Virus record (IMG/VR): IMGVR_UViG_3300050821_001592
Location: 20,703-84,702 of that record
Reading direction: 5' to 3' (one strand)
Source: a virus
Length of the DNA stretch: 64,000 nt
Part shown: positions 17,657 through 26,886 of the stretch, one piece after another
Layout of the letters: every line of letters begins with the position of its first letter
Numbering within the stretch: the stretch's first letter is position 1
Program-made: the position numbers and the translations under genes
Notes under the pieces: generated by a model
The model's database searches: none
Told to the model about the DNA's origin: nothing
The model's input: the letters and a program-made list of their open reading frames with translations, nothing else

Positions 17657-20600
17657 CTAGGACATCTGTGCGAACGAGCCGTAAATGGTAAAACTTTGCA
17701 ACTCGTTAAGAGCGGCTTCGGCGGGCCACTGAACCATCACTTGCATGTGTCGGCACAATGCTGCCGTATCGCCATTCCCGGCTTCAGACATATAAAACCG
17801 TTGACCCAGAATAGACGACGATTCGGGCAACGTGGGCGGGTCGGAAACCCAATCCTTGATGATATCGAAGCTACCTTGATAATACGGGAGGGCTTCATCG
17901 AATATAACCCCGATGATACACGGAGAGCCCACGTTTACTTGGTCGGTCGTAATGAAACTAATAGCAGCGACCTGTCCGGGTTGTGCTACGACATAAGACC
18001 CAAAAACTCCGAACGCCGGATAGGTCGTACCGTTGACCAAGAATCCGCCGTTGTAATCCCCAGAGCCCCCGTCAGTGGAAGCATCCAAATCGCGAAATAG
18101 GATTGTTCCGAAGCCTTCAGTACCACCACCTAGTGCGGGACCGATTAGCAACCTATGGTCACCCGGTGCTACTTCAATAGCACCGATAGCGCCACAACCT
18201 TGACCTGAGTACCCGTAGTTAGTAACCGGGTTTATGCTTGCAAAAGGACTCCAACACCCTCCTTCTAGACCTTCGGGCGCGGGCGTCTGGATTAGTCGAA
18301 ACCATCCATGGAGGCCGTCTGCTAAGAACCACCCCATATCTTCGCCGTTGACATACCACGCGACATAGCTCGTCGCAGGATTCCAATCGGTGCCTGCTAA
18401 CCCGGTTTGGAGACGGAGTAGGTTAGCAATAGGATGACCTTCGTGGTCCACCCCATGTTGCGGTGTGAATATTACAAACTGGTGGTCAGTAGTGAACATC
18501 CCGATTTGTGTTCCATTGGTGGACAGTGCGTTATAGCTGCTGAGACCGAGACCCGGAACGTAAGTCTGAACATTTTGAATAGCCCCACCTTGCGTCGGCA
18601 CAATATCCACGTCGGACAGCGTGAACGTCAAAATACCGATGGAGCTGGGGACTATGCGAGTGATGCGCGAGAGCGTAGAACTATTATTCCCCGGAGCGCC
18701 CCCGTTGATGCCATTACCCGACGGGTCCTGAGGACCTGACGTGTAAAATATTGTGTTCCCCACACTGTACCAGATACGATTAAGCGCGTATGCGAGGTTA
18801 ATCGCACCTGCTCGTGGGGGCGTATTCTGTTGGGCTGTTGCTCCCGAGACAAGTAAGTCTAACCCGGTGTCGGGGGTGTTGTCGACGTATCCGTTGGTGA
18901 GATACTGCACCAATGGAACTGTGTAATTGGTATTCCCTCCCGACGGGATGAGAAGCTCAATAGAGCCCCCATCTGTCGTACGATAAATCGCGACATAATC
19001 CGATTGGGGGTCAATGTTATTTAGGTTCAGCCCTTCACCCGGAGCAAATACAATCTCACCGTTCTTGACTTGAATGCCGATACCATTGACCGCATTCGTA
19101 GGCGACATATTAGAAACCGTGTTATCCAGTGTGTTAACCACAGCGATTCCATATATAAACCCCTGCGGGGTCGTAGCAGTAATCTTACCCGGAGTGTTAG
19201 TCGGGGTGGTGGAACTCCCCGTGTTAATCCAGAACAACTGCCCGACTGTTCCATCTTGAGTTGTGACGTTGCCTACATTTGGAGCTGCCGCGAAAATAGC
19301 TGTGGGTATAGTCGAACCCGAGATGCCCGTTCCATACGGTAGGAAGGTACTAGTGTTGACTACAATCCCCGAACCGGGCAGTGTATACAGGGTGTTCGGC
19401 ACGGCTACGAAATTACTCTTCGAGCCAAGATTCATCCATACGTAAAGTCCCCCTTGAAGAACTTCCGACGTCAATCCGCCGAATTGAATACCGTACGAGT
19501 ATGGAGCTGTCGTTTGCTCTATGACATACGGAAAGGTGTTATACGCCGCGCCTGTAACCGTGAAATTGTTGAATACTGGCTGAGTATGCCACGATAGGTC
19601 TTGGCCTACGGCGAGATTTTGTCCAATGACCGTAGTGCCTGATACGAAGGGTGCCGTTTGGGAGATGACCATAACGCCTTGGTCTTCCCAATTTACCCAA
19701 TCTGCTTCTAGGACATACACCCCTGAGTTAGGAAATGTAAAGGCCCCTGTTTCCGTCAAAACGCCCGACGCTGGGGGCGAACCTTCACCGCCGTTGCGAA
19801 CACTGTTGTTATTTCCAACGAGCTGAGCTATCGGAATGTTATACGCCGTCGAACCCGTCGTTGAGGATGCATTTACGGGGGGCCCTCCCGAAGCCGAAGC
19901 CTGAGAAAACCCAAAGAACGCACCATCGTCGTGCATGATGGAGAAAACGTACGGAGAACCGATGGTTGGGATGTAAACGTTGGCGACAATCGCCCCGCCC
20001 TGTCCGGGGCTAGTTTGACCGGAGTCGACTGCCGAGCCCAAGAAACCTGCACCATCCATGTTGTAGAAGAATATGTCGCCGCCCGAAGCAGAGGGCCATG
20101 CCCCGAACGCACCCGTGGGTTGAGTTGCACCCGAACCTGTCTGCATCCATAAACTCGGGGGCTCTGCACCAGCCGCGAAAGTAAAGTCGGGCGCATGGTT
20201 CGGTTCGAGGGGATAGAACCCCTTGAATGTCCCTTGATTCATGGTCGTGGAATTAAATCCGAAAAACGTCACGGGTGTAACAGGTGTCGTAAAGTTCGAT
20301 TGAATGGCGGGCTGGCCTGCACTGCGGCTTGGCGGAAGGCTATGAATGAAAGGCTGCACACCTTTTACAAGCTGTTGCCACTGGCTGTTGGCCAATACGA
20401 AATCATCCTCGTAGAAATGTTGAGCCCCAACCCAAGCGTTACAACCCGGAACTCCGTTAGCCGTTGCGGGTGGTTGTATGCACAACCACACTTCCGTCCC
20501 TGAAGAAAAATAAGACGCGAGCGTCGTGACCGCTGCGACACTCTTCGTTATGAGACCGTAACCCGCGTCTGCGATAATCCCAGCGGAAGATGCGAGACCT

Positions 20601-22240
20601 ATTGTAGATGACGCGGTCGCAGTCACCGTATATCGAGAACCCGTTGCAGCATTGTAAGACCCGTGGTCTGAAACCGAAACTACTGTGAATAACAGGCCGT
20701 TGCATGCAGTAGCATTAACAGGTGACTGCACTCGAAGACGATTGACAATAAACGTATCGCCCGCCACGAGCGCCCGATGTCCCGTTAGGTCTTCGGTGCT
20801 GAAAGTCACAGAAGCTAGCCCGCCTACAATACCGTTAAGGGTGACCGCGTAGAGGTCGAACTTCGGCGCGGGTGTAGGGGTGGCCGGAAAAGAAGCCGTT
20901 GAAAACCCAGAGCCTGTTGTTCCGGCTTTGAATATCTGCCACAAATATCCGGCATTGTCCTGAACAATACTCGCGGGAGAGTAATACGTGTTAGGAGACC
21001 AACTACCTGCGGACGCACCTGTGGAAGAGACCACGAGCGCCTCATCGGGGGCAGCAATCCCCCAATTCTCAACTGTTGACCCCCTGTTGACCCATAAAGC
21101 CTGTCCGTCGAGAGTGATACTTCCCCCGAAGTTATTCGCAGCCGAAGGGACCGTCGACCCGAATGTGGGCTTAGTCGGCCCAAGAAGGACGTACTGGCTG
21201 GGTTGGATAGACGGCACACTCCCGCCGTTGAGGATTTGTAAAAACGCAGTGTCGGGGTTCGTAATAGCTGTCGGGGGGATGTCCGCGTGGTCGACATTCG
21301 CTGTGACAGTCGTGCTATCCCACGTATCTGTTATAGTGATTTCCAGACCTTGCAGAGCTGCGAGAGTACCCCCTTTACCGAATTGACTCGCGCCAGCGGC
21401 GTTGTCTGTGCTCCAAATGAAAAATTGCGTACCGATAGGTGGTGCCGGAACCGAACCCGTAGCATCTCCGGTATTGAACGGAGCGGAACTCATCGTCAGA
21501 GTGAGAACGTTGTTAGAAATCTTCGCCGACGTAATATAAACATTACTCACCGTGGGTGAAGCTACGGTCTGGTCGGAACTCTGGACAATCGCACCAATGA
21601 GCTGCTGGATATCTCCGTTACCGTCTATGAGGTATGTCGTCATAAACGGGTAGGTATTCAATGGAAGAAGGTTGGGGCTGGTCGGGGTTGTGGGCCATTG
21701 AAACAAAGTCTGCAACCACTTCTTATTATCGACCCCATTACCGAAATAGAATTCATTGCCTACTTGGACGCCGTAAGTCTGGCCTGCGGACATGCTCGCG
21801 CTTTGCCACACAAGCTGTTTTGCTAACGCAGAGCTGAGAGCGGACAGGGATGCAGGCGTGTTGGAATACGCCGTCGATTCGGGGCCCTCGCTCACCATCG
21901 TGAATATGGCCTCGGTGCTTTGGCCAAATGAATCGCTCAAGGCCTTACTAACTCGAAATCGGTCAAAAGATAGCACATTCTGCCATTCATTAACCGTGTC
22001 GTATTCGGGATTTCCGGGGCGACGACCGAGGGTGAGTTTATTAGTAATCTCGACATTCAAACCATCAATCAGAGCGTCCCCAGCAGGGCCGTAGAATTTT
22101 TCAACCGTGCGGGTAGACTTGGCATCTCGCAAGGGAGAACGGTTGGTATTAATGCCCGAAAACATACGCCCTACATAGATAGGCGCAGCTTTCGTTTGTT
22201 TACCCGGATTTGCGCCGTTTGACTGGAGGACGTTTGACAT
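17657..22240 (-). CDS. Large tail protein (1,527 residues)
   Basis: The N-terminus (YVGRMFSGINTNRSPLRDAK and RTVEKFYGPAGDALIDGLNV) resembles the start of large podovirus tail or nozzle proteins. An Ig-like insert at about residues 240-330 shares the style of those in the genes at 23717 and 25477. A section at about 650-880 contains a FSIMHDDGAFFGF strand like the D-D-G core of PA14-type carbohydrate-binding domains. The last third is a beta-propeller-like region with many Gly/Asn/Tyr turns. It is probably the central tail hub or nozzle, with the PA14-like part possibly binding sugars on the host. Confidence 0.7.
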   Translation of the reverse strand: MSNVLQSNGANPGKQTKAAPIYVGRMFSGINTNRSPLRDAKSTRTVEKFYGPAGDALIDGLNVEITNKLTLGRRPGNPEYDTVNEWQNVLSFDRFRVSKALSDSFGQSTEAIFTMVSEGPESTAYSNTPASLSALSSALAKQLVWQSASMSAGQTYGVQVGNEFYFGNGVDNKKWLQTLFQWPTTPTSPNLLPLNTYPFMTTYLIDGNGDIQQLIGAIVQSSDQTVASPTVSNVYITSAKISNNVLTLTMSSAPFNTGDATGSVPAPPIGTQFFIWSTDNAAGASQFGKGGTLAALQGLEITITDTWDSTTVTANVDHADIPPTAITNPDTAFLQILNGGSVPSIQPSQYVLLGPTKPTFGSTVPSAANNFGGSITLDGQALWVNRGSTVENWGIAAPDEALVVSSTGASAGSWSPNTYYSPASIVQDNAGYLWQIFKAGTTGSGFSTASFPATPTPAPKFDLYAVTLNGIVGGLASVTFSTEDLTGHRALVAGDTFIVNRLRVQSPVNATACNGLLFTVVSVSDHGSYNAATGSRYTVTATASSTIGLASSAGIIADAGYGLITKSVAAVTTLASYFSSGTEVWLCIQPPATANGVPGCNAWVGAQHFYEDDFVLANSQWQQLVKGVQPFIHSLPPSRSAGQPAIQSNFTTPVTPVTFFGFNSTTMNQGTFKGFYPLEPNHAPDFTFAAGAEPPSLWMQTGSGATQPTGAFGAWPSASGGDIFFYNMDGAGFLGSAVDSGQTSPGQGGAIVANVYIPTIGSPYVFSIMHDDGAFFGFSQASASGGPPVNASSTTGSTAYNIPIAQLVGNNNSVRNGGEGSPPASGVLTETGAFTFPNSGVYVLEADWVNWEDQGVMVISQTAPFVSGTTVIGQNLAVGQDLSWHTQPVFNNFTVTGAAYNTFPYVIEQTTAPYSYGIQFGGLTSEVLQGGLYVWMNLGSKSNFVAVPNTLYTLPGSGIVVNTSTFLPYGTGISGSTIPTAIFAAAPNVGNVTTQDGTVGQLFWINTGSSTTPTNTPGKITATTPQGFIYGIAVVNTLDNTVSNMSPTNAVNGIGIQVKNGEIVFAPGEGLNLNNIDPQSDYVAIYRTTDGGSIELLIPSGGNTNYTVPLVQYLTNGYVDNTPDTGLDLLVSGATAQQNTPPRAGAINLAYALNRIWYSVGNTIFYTSGPQDPSGNGINGGAPGNNSSTLSRITRIVPSSIGILTFTLSDVDIVPTQGGAIQNVQTYVPGLGLSSYNALSTNGTQIGMFTTDHQFVIFTPQHGVDHEGHPIANLLRLQTGLAGTDWNPATSYVAWYVNGEDMGWFLADGLHGWFRLIQTPAPEGLEGGCWSPFASINPVTNYGYSGQGCGAIGAIEVAPGDHRLLIGPALGGGTEGFGTILFRDLDASTDGGSGDYNGGFLVNGTTYPAFGVFGSYVVAQPGQVAAISFITTDQVNVGSPCIIGVIFDEALPYYQGSFDIIKDWVSDPPTLPESSSILGQRFYMSEAGNGDTAALCRHMQVMVQWPAEAALNELQSFTIYGSFAQMS

Positions 22241-22249
22241 AGGACCTTT

Positions 22250-23416
22250 CTACCCGATGATGATTTGTGCGATAGAGAAAATATCACTGCCGATGGGTGA
22301 CATCAAAGATGTAGCACTAGCATCCGACGAGTGATTCCCTGAGAGGAATCCTGTAATCCCGCCATAAGCTTGCCATACGTTCCCGCCTGCATTTGATGTC
22401 GTGAAATATGCATTACCTGCGGAGGATGACGGGTCGATATATACCGCGATATAGTAATCATGGGCAGTATCGATTGTGATTGCCGCCGGGTTACTGAGGT
22501 AAAGCGTGCCCGCGCTAGAAAAAGACCCACCGGGCCACGTCAACGGAACCGGGGAGGTCGTCCATACGGATGACCCCGGCAGGGTGGCTCCGATACTCGC
22601 GGCATTAACAATAAACGGCAGGGTCGCCGTGGTGAGAAGGCCTACTTGGACGCTCGGTCCTACACCCACGATGTACGTCGCGGGGATTTTAAATACTAAC
22701 GTAAACCCATTCAATCCCGCGCTCACCGTTGTGGGGTTTAGAATCGGCATCGTCACTACGTTACTGCCTGCGGGGCTTCCTGAACCTGAAGCTGAGATTA
22801 AAATCTCCCCCGCTGAGGGGTTCGTAATAGCTATGCCCGTGCCTGCAACAAAGTTTATAGGATTGGTAGAAGTTATCGGAGTTCCACCGACCTCGACATT
22901 GAGAACAGATGTTGATGCCCACTCTAGTTCCCCGTTCCCTAAATCAGTTATGGTAATGCCCGCGCCTGCGGTGAAATTCGCGATAATCTGACTTTCGGCT
23001 GGGGTGCTGTTAACTTCTAGCAATAGTGGCTGGGTAGCAGGAAACCACGATATGACTGTATTCGGAAGCCATGCATCCAGATTAAAAGTCGCGCCGGAAC
23101 CGACTTGCTGGTTGTTGGGCCCAAAAGCTCTCTGGCCTTGCGAAGTAAACCCCGTAACGCGATAGAAATTATTCTGGGGGGACATCGCGAGATTGGACCA
23201 AACGAATTGATTCGCAGCAGCGGGGGTGGATATCGAAGACGCAACATTGCCCTGAGAGTCGAGTTGAATGATGATGTCAATGCCGGAACAAATCGTTCCC
23301 ACGCTCGGGACCAAACAATCCTGACTTAAATGAAACCTGAGAGTTCCGTTCGCTAGAGGCGACCCGGTGGGGGTTTGGAAAGAGCCTCCAAGTAGCTGTG
23401 TCTTCGTTGCGGGCAT
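22250..23416 (-). CDS. Tail-fibre-like virion protein
   Basis: 388 residues from MPATKTQLLGGSFQTP at 23416 (AGGAGATAGA site). The first 100 residues match the next gene (23425-23715) in the pattern GGSFQ...G(N/S)PLA-x-GT...LSQD, so they are paralogous modules. Residues about 130-220 contain two copies of a FxAGxGIxITxxxxGE(L/I) repeat (FTAGAGITITDLGNGELEW and FVAGTGIAITNPSAGEILI), a motif of trimeric phage fibres. The C-terminal part is beta-rich. A host-contact role is inferred. Confidence 0.65.
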   Translation of the reverse strand: MPATKTQLLGGSFQTPTGSPLANGTLRFHLSQDCLVPSVGTICSGIDIIIQLDSQGNVASSISTPAAANQFVWSNLAMSPQNNFYRVTGFTSQGQRAFGPNNQQVGSGATFNLDAWLPNTVISWFPATQPLLLEVNSTPAESQIIANFTAGAGITITDLGNGELEWASTSVLNVEVGGTPITSTNPINFVAGTGIAITNPSAGEILISASGSGSPAGSNVVTMPILNPTTVSAGLNGFTLVFKIPATYIVGVGPSVQVGLLTTATLPFIVNAASIGATLPGSSVWTTSPVPLTWPGGSFSSAGTLYLSNPAAITIDTAHDYYIAVYIDPSSSAGNAYFTTSNAGGNVWQAYGGITGFLSGNHSSDASATSLMSPIGSDIFSIAQIIIG

Positions 23417-23424
23417 TCTATCTC

Positions 23425-23715
23425 CTACGGGGTGAGGCTGAAGGTGGGGGCGTCCGGTACGACGACGACTCCGCGCCACACTTTCTGGCCTTTAGCGGAG
23501 TACGCGCTCATGTGATATGTCACGGGCCCCCAAAGGGTGGGACCTCCTGTGACGCTTCCGCTCGCATCCAAATTTAAGGTGCTTTGTAATCCCGCGCAAA
23601 GCTGTACTCCGATGTTAACGTCTTGCGACAATTCAACGATGACTGTACCGAGTGCGAGCGGATTGCCGAGACTATCCTGAAAACTTCCACCCGAGATTAC
23701 CGCTTCCTGACTCAT
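23425..23715 (-). CDS. Tail-fibre N-terminal module protein
   Basis: 96 residues: EAVISGGSFQDSLGNPLALG, then VIVELSQDVNIGVQLC and a beta-rich end VVVPDAPTFSLTP. It is about the same length as, and similar to, the first 100 residues of the gene that follows, so it looks like a single-domain copy of that module. It may attach fibres or act as an assembly partner. It starts at ATG 23715, two bases from the next gene's stop. Confidence 0.65.
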   Translation of the reverse strand: MSQEAVISGGSFQDSLGNPLALGTVIVELSQDVNIGVQLCAGLQSTLNLDASGSVTGGPTLWGPVTYHMSAYSAKGQKVWRGVVVVPDAPTFSLTP

Positions 23716-23716
23716 G

Positions 23717-24706
23717 TTACACCGTCCGCGATTGCATGCCCTGCTGTTTCTTCATCATCTGAGCATTGGTAAGTAAATCCCAATTGTTGAGGAATATGTT
23801 ACGGTCTTCGTCATCAATGCCCGATTGACGGGCTAACACAGCGGCCTTGAATTGAGAGTTATACATCGGGGCTCTCGGGTCGTCATTAAACGCTAACATC
23901 CAGCCGAGGAAGCCAAGGCTATAGACGTTTTCAAGATAGTCCGGTAACGGGGCCCACGTCTGGTTAATGCTTGTGATGAGCGGCGGGGTGAGCTGGGTGT
24001 GAATACTCACGGGGTAGTTTTTATTGGGTGAAGGCATGACGCGGAAAGTCATGTTGCCATTTGCGTCTTCGGATTCGGGGCTGATGAATGCCGACCGACC
24101 TTGTGTGGTATTCAGTGCAAGATTGTCTTTTACTGTCAACTCAACCCAATTCGGATTCGTATTTGTAATATCAAAAACCGAAGCGTGTTCGATATGTGAA
24201 AACCATCCGGTGGTTGCTCCCCCCGATGCGTTATACCCTGCGGGCGGGGCCACGACATAGTCTTGAGTCGTTGTCGCCGTGAATGTGCCTGTCGTATCGG
24301 TACCATCTGGTAAATTGACGAGCGCCGTAAAACCAGTGTAATTCGGAAAGGTTCCGATTACGCTCTGGACAGATACGAGAAATCCGTTGAGCTTTGTAAT
24401 AGTGCCGAATGCTGAACCCGTGAGAGGCATACCAACGCCAAAGCTATTGGCGGCGGTTACGGTCATCAGTCCGCCTGCAATGGTTACTGCGGTAGTAGAG
24501 GCAGAAGGCGCAACGGTCGACTCGTTGAATGTAATCTCCAGAGTGTTCCACCACCACACGAACGGGGGGCCGAGTATGGTTTGAATAACAATGTTGGCAG
24601 ACGTCAAGGCGGGCTCCAACGAATTCCCGATAACCGGGTTATGGTTGAAACACAACCTCTTAGCCCAATTAACTGTATCGCCTATCTTACGGGTTGACGC
24701 TGCCAT
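23717..24706 (-). CDS. Connector or tail-adaptor-like protein with Ig-like insert
   Basis: 329 residues. The helical N-terminus (DTVNWAKRLCFNHNPVIGNS) and C-terminus (FLNNWDLLTNAQMMKKQQGM) flank an Ig-like insert at about residues 70-145 (GLMTVTAANSFGVGMPLTGS, LNGFLVSV, FTALVNLPDGTDTTGTFTAT). The protein at 25477-26790 has the same plan and insert, so they are paralogs. The helical frame with an inserted beta domain and the position between tail and capsid genes suggest head-tail adaptor proteins. Confidence 0.6.
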   Translation of the reverse strand: MAASTRKIGDTVNWAKRLCFNHNPVIGNSLEPALTSANIVIQTILGPPFVWWWNTLEITFNESTVAPSASTTAVTIAGGLMTVTAANSFGVGMPLTGSAFGTITKLNGFLVSVQSVIGTFPNYTGFTALVNLPDGTDTTGTFTATTTQDYVVAPPAGYNASGGATTGWFSHIEHASVFDITNTNPNWVELTVKDNLALNTTQGRSAFISPESEDANGNMTFRVMPSPNKNYPVSIHTQLTPPLITSINQTWAPLPDYLENVYSLGFLGWMLAFNDDPRAPMYNSQFKAAVLARQSGIDDEDRNIFLNNWDLLTNAQMMKKQQGMQSRTV

Positions 24707-24716
24707 GATGGGTCCT

Positions 24717-25145
24717 TTAGACTGCTCGCAATTTACGAATTACATCAAACACAAAAAGAAACGGAGAGAATGCACCGAGCCATTCACCTAACATCAACAA
24801 AAAGTCGCCGATGGAATAAATCGCATTCTTCATGTCAAAAATGTCTGCGAGTAGGTTGAGATGGGTCTGGCTCGTCATAACACAATGAGTGTCGTCGATG
24901 AACCCCTCGGATTCGAGAGCCTGCAAATCGAACGTAGCTTGAATGACGATGTCGAGGTCTTCACTCGTGTCTGCCGTCTTTTCTAATCCTAAGCGGTACT
25001 GCGCTACTTTATAGGTGTTCCACATTACCGGGAATCGGTCGTTGTTCGCGTAAAGTACGGCTTGGTTAGAGGCTGCGCCTACCAGAGTGAGCACGATTGG
25101 TATAGCAAGGATGTAAAGAGAGGTCTTCCTGAGGGATTTGAACAT
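24717..25145 (-). CDS. Membrane protein, DUF5317-like
   Basis: 142 residues from MFKSLRKTSLYILAIP at 25145 (GGAGACC site). An N-terminal membrane segment or signal anchor (about 8-26) is followed by AVLYANNDRFPVMWN, then GFIDDTHCVMTSQTHLNLLA, and a second hydrophobic stretch SIGDFLLMLGEWLGAFSPFL. The NN-x-RFPVM and ID-D-x-HC-x-M-x-x-x-TH-L-N-x-LAD patterns are shared with small phage and bacterial membrane proteins that I associate with DUF5317. The function is unknown. Confidence 0.6.
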   Translation of the reverse strand: MFKSLRKTSLYILAIPIVLTLVGAASNQAVLYANNDRFPVMWNTYKVAQYRLGLEKTADTSEDLDIVIQATFDLQALESEGFIDDTHCVMTSQTHLNLLADIFDMKNAIYSIGDFLLMLGEWLGAFSPFLFVFDVIRKLRAV

Positions 25146-25235
25146 CGGGTCTCCGACAGAGCATCCTTTTTTATAGCGTGCCTGCGAACGCAGCCCTCTG
25201 TTCACGCTGTAGAGGGGGCCGAAGCCCCCGCTAGT

Positions 25236-25409
25236 TTACTTGACTGCGGTGCCTACGCACATGCAGAGATAAGGACCACCATCGCCACCGAAATAGCATT
25301 CCAGAACGGATGGAGGGGTACATTTGGGTTTCTCGTACGCATACACCCGAGCGGCGAACACGGTTGCCAAAGCGAACAAGGCCACTGCAAAGGCCAATTT
25401 CTTCTTCAT
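25236..25409 (-). CDS. Small secreted Cys-containing peptide
   Basis: A 57-residue frame with ATG at 25409, AGGAGACTTA as ribosome site and a consensus promoter upstream. MKKKLAFAVALFALATVFAA is a textbook signal peptide; the mature part (about RVYAYEKPK onwards) contains four cysteines (C30, C38, C49, C51) and Gly/Pro, ending CVGTAVK. It would be exported and could form disulphides. Two hairpin arms GGGGGC and GCCCCC (TTCG loop on the minus strand) lie at 25214-25229 after the stop and may end the transcript. The function is unknown. Confidence 0.7.
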   Translation of the reverse strand: MKKKLAFAVALFALATVFAARVYAYEKPKCTPPSVLECYFGGDGGPYLCMCVGTAVK

Positions 25410-25444
25410 TAAGTCTCCTAGGTCATACTTTTTCCACTCTTGCG

Positions 25445-25473
25445 ATTATAGCACAATCGAAAGAGTATGTCAA
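25445..25473 (-). promoter_or_regulatory. Consensus sigma-70 promoter within the late strand
   Basis: On the minus strand TTGACA (25473-25468), a 17-base spacer and TATAAT (25450-25445) match the consensus exactly. An interrupted palindrome (CTCTTTCGATT, GTGCTAT, AATCGCAAGAG) covers the spacer and -10 box and could be an operator. It lies between the stop of the gene at 25477 and the small secreted-peptide gene, giving that gene its own transcript. Confidence 0.8.
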
Positions 25474-25476
25474 GGG

Positions 25477-26790
25477 TTAATAAGACCCCCACTGCCCGTA
25501 AGGCCATTGAGGGCTGATTCCACTACCGTAGTTGAGGCCCGTATCCATGACTCCGGCTTCGCTCGGAACAAATCCAAAAGCATCGTCTTCGCGACTTCCT
25601 TGACTGACCGAGAGATTCAACGACTCCATCCACAGTTTTTTCGCCATTTCAAACTTCGCTCGGACCTTGGGGTCGGGCGATGCGGCGTAGCAATATGCAA
25701 AGAACCCCTGCTTGAAGTAGCGATAAAAATCATCGGGAATAGGGTCGAGCGTTTGATTGATATTAGTAAATTGCGCGATTCGGGCTTGTCCGATAGGTGC
25801 AATCTGCCATACAGGTCCCGTTTGAGAAGGCATCGGAGAGATACGGAAACCTTGGCCCTTAGGCCAGACGGCTGTCCACTGAACCGTACCGTCCATTACT
25901 GTAGTGGCTACCGTATTTTGGGACGCGAGGGTCGGATAGACGGGAGAGATAGAAAACGTGCCGACGGTGTCCGTTCCATTCGGAAGATTGACGGTTGCAG
26001 TAAACCCGGTTGGGCTCGCGGTCAGAATCGTTATGGGTAGCCCGTTCAAGTCCGTCAAGGTCGTAAAACCACTGCCAATTACAACGGTGCCTGTTTTCAA
26101 GCCATTAGGAGCTGCGACAGTGAGTGTCCCGCCTGAAATTACGACGGACGTAGCTATGGGCGCGAAGGGGTTGAAGACGCCGCAAGTGCCATACCCCCCG
26201 TTCGGGTTGAAAGTGGTTGAGGGTGTGATAATCCAAAAATTGCCTGCTTGGTCTTGAACTTGAGTGATGTTATTGGTAGGCGTGGCGGTAAGCCCGAGGG
26301 GGTTAGTATAAACAACGCCAGCGGAGGGGTTGCCGAGGCCGGAAAAACTCTGGATAGTGCTCTGGCCCCACGTACCATAAGTAAGGGTGTCGTTTTCCAT
26401 CCAGCAGATTTGCGCGTATCGCGAACCTTGTCCGTTTACGCCAGTCAGCAGTAAGTCCCGCTTTACTTCAATCACAGCCGTAGGTTTAGGTACCACAGTT
26501 GAAGAAGTGTTGTACGCGAGACAAGACTCTAGCCAACCGAGATTGGTCAAAGAGCTGGCATAGTCTTGCTGCCAAGAGTTGACGAAGAATTGGGGTACAA
26601 GGATTCGGTTGAATTTGAAATTAAAACGAGAGCCGCGAGCAGAACCCAGAAGCATGTCCGTCATCACGTCGTTAGTTATGCTGAGGGCCAGTGTTTCGTA
26701 ATATCCACCTGTGGGCAGAACGGGGGCTAGGTCCCCCATCGTACGGGCTTGGTCCACAAGATTTTGGACTGTGTAGGAACTGTTTGCCAT
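25477..26790 (-). CDS. Connector or tail-adaptor-like protein with Ig-like insert
   Basis: 437 residues from MANSSYTVQNLVDQARTMGD at 26790 (AAGGAG site). The N-terminus is helical, with a SITNDVMTDMLLGSARGSRF segment. An Ig-like insert at about residues 225-300 (GTLTVAAPNGLKTGTVVIGS, LTDLNGLPITIL, FTATVNLPNGTDTVGTFSIS) is closely similar to the one in the gene at 23717. The C-terminus is helical (DPKVRAKFEMAKKLWMESLN). A head-tail adaptor role is inferred from its place and plan. Confidence 0.6.
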   Translation of the reverse strand: MANSSYTVQNLVDQARTMGDLAPVLPTGGYYETLALSITNDVMTDMLLGSARGSRFNFKFNRILVPQFFVNSWQQDYASSLTNLGWLESCLAYNTSSTVVPKPTAVIEVKRDLLLTGVNGQGSRYAQICWMENDTLTYGTWGQSTIQSFSGLGNPSAGVVYTNPLGLTATPTNNITQVQDQAGNFWIITPSTTFNPNGGYGTCGVFNPFAPIATSVVISGGTLTVAAPNGLKTGTVVIGSGFTTLTDLNGLPITILTASPTGFTATVNLPNGTDTVGTFSISPVYPTLASQNTVATTVMDGTVQWTAVWPKGQGFRISPMPSQTGPVWQIAPIGQARIAQFTNINQTLDPIPDDFYRYFKQGFFAYCYAASPDPKVRAKFEMAKKLWMESLNLSVSQGSREDDAFGFVPSEAGVMDTGLNYGSGISPQWPYGQWGSY

Positions 26791-26809
26791 GACACTCCTT
26801 GAAATACTG

Positions 26810-26881
26810 TTGGACGGTGGGGGCGTTATACCCACGACCCCTCGGCGTCTACCCGAGTGCTCTACTCTGAGCTACGTCCAA
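26810..26881 (-). tRNA. tRNA-like sequence with aberrant T-loop
   Basis: On the minus strand a perfect 7-base-pair acceptor stem (TTGGACG with CGTCCAA), the usual TA, a D-arm (GCTC, AGAGTA, GAGC) and an anticodon arm (CTCGG, GTAGACG, CCGAG) are correctly spaced; the anticodon position reads AGA. The T-arm is GTGGG, a nine-base loop TATAACGCC and CCCAC, lacking the TTCRA loop of normal tRNAs. No CCA is encoded. It lies exactly between two genes. It is either a divergent tRNA, a decayed one, or a tRNA mimic. Confidence 0.45.
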
Positions 26882-26886
26882 GCTTG

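Noticed and set aside
25324-26040. A 238-residue plus-strand frame
   Set aside because: It is antisense to the connector-like gene and to the small secreted-peptide gene with its consensus promoter, and its composition is not protein-like.
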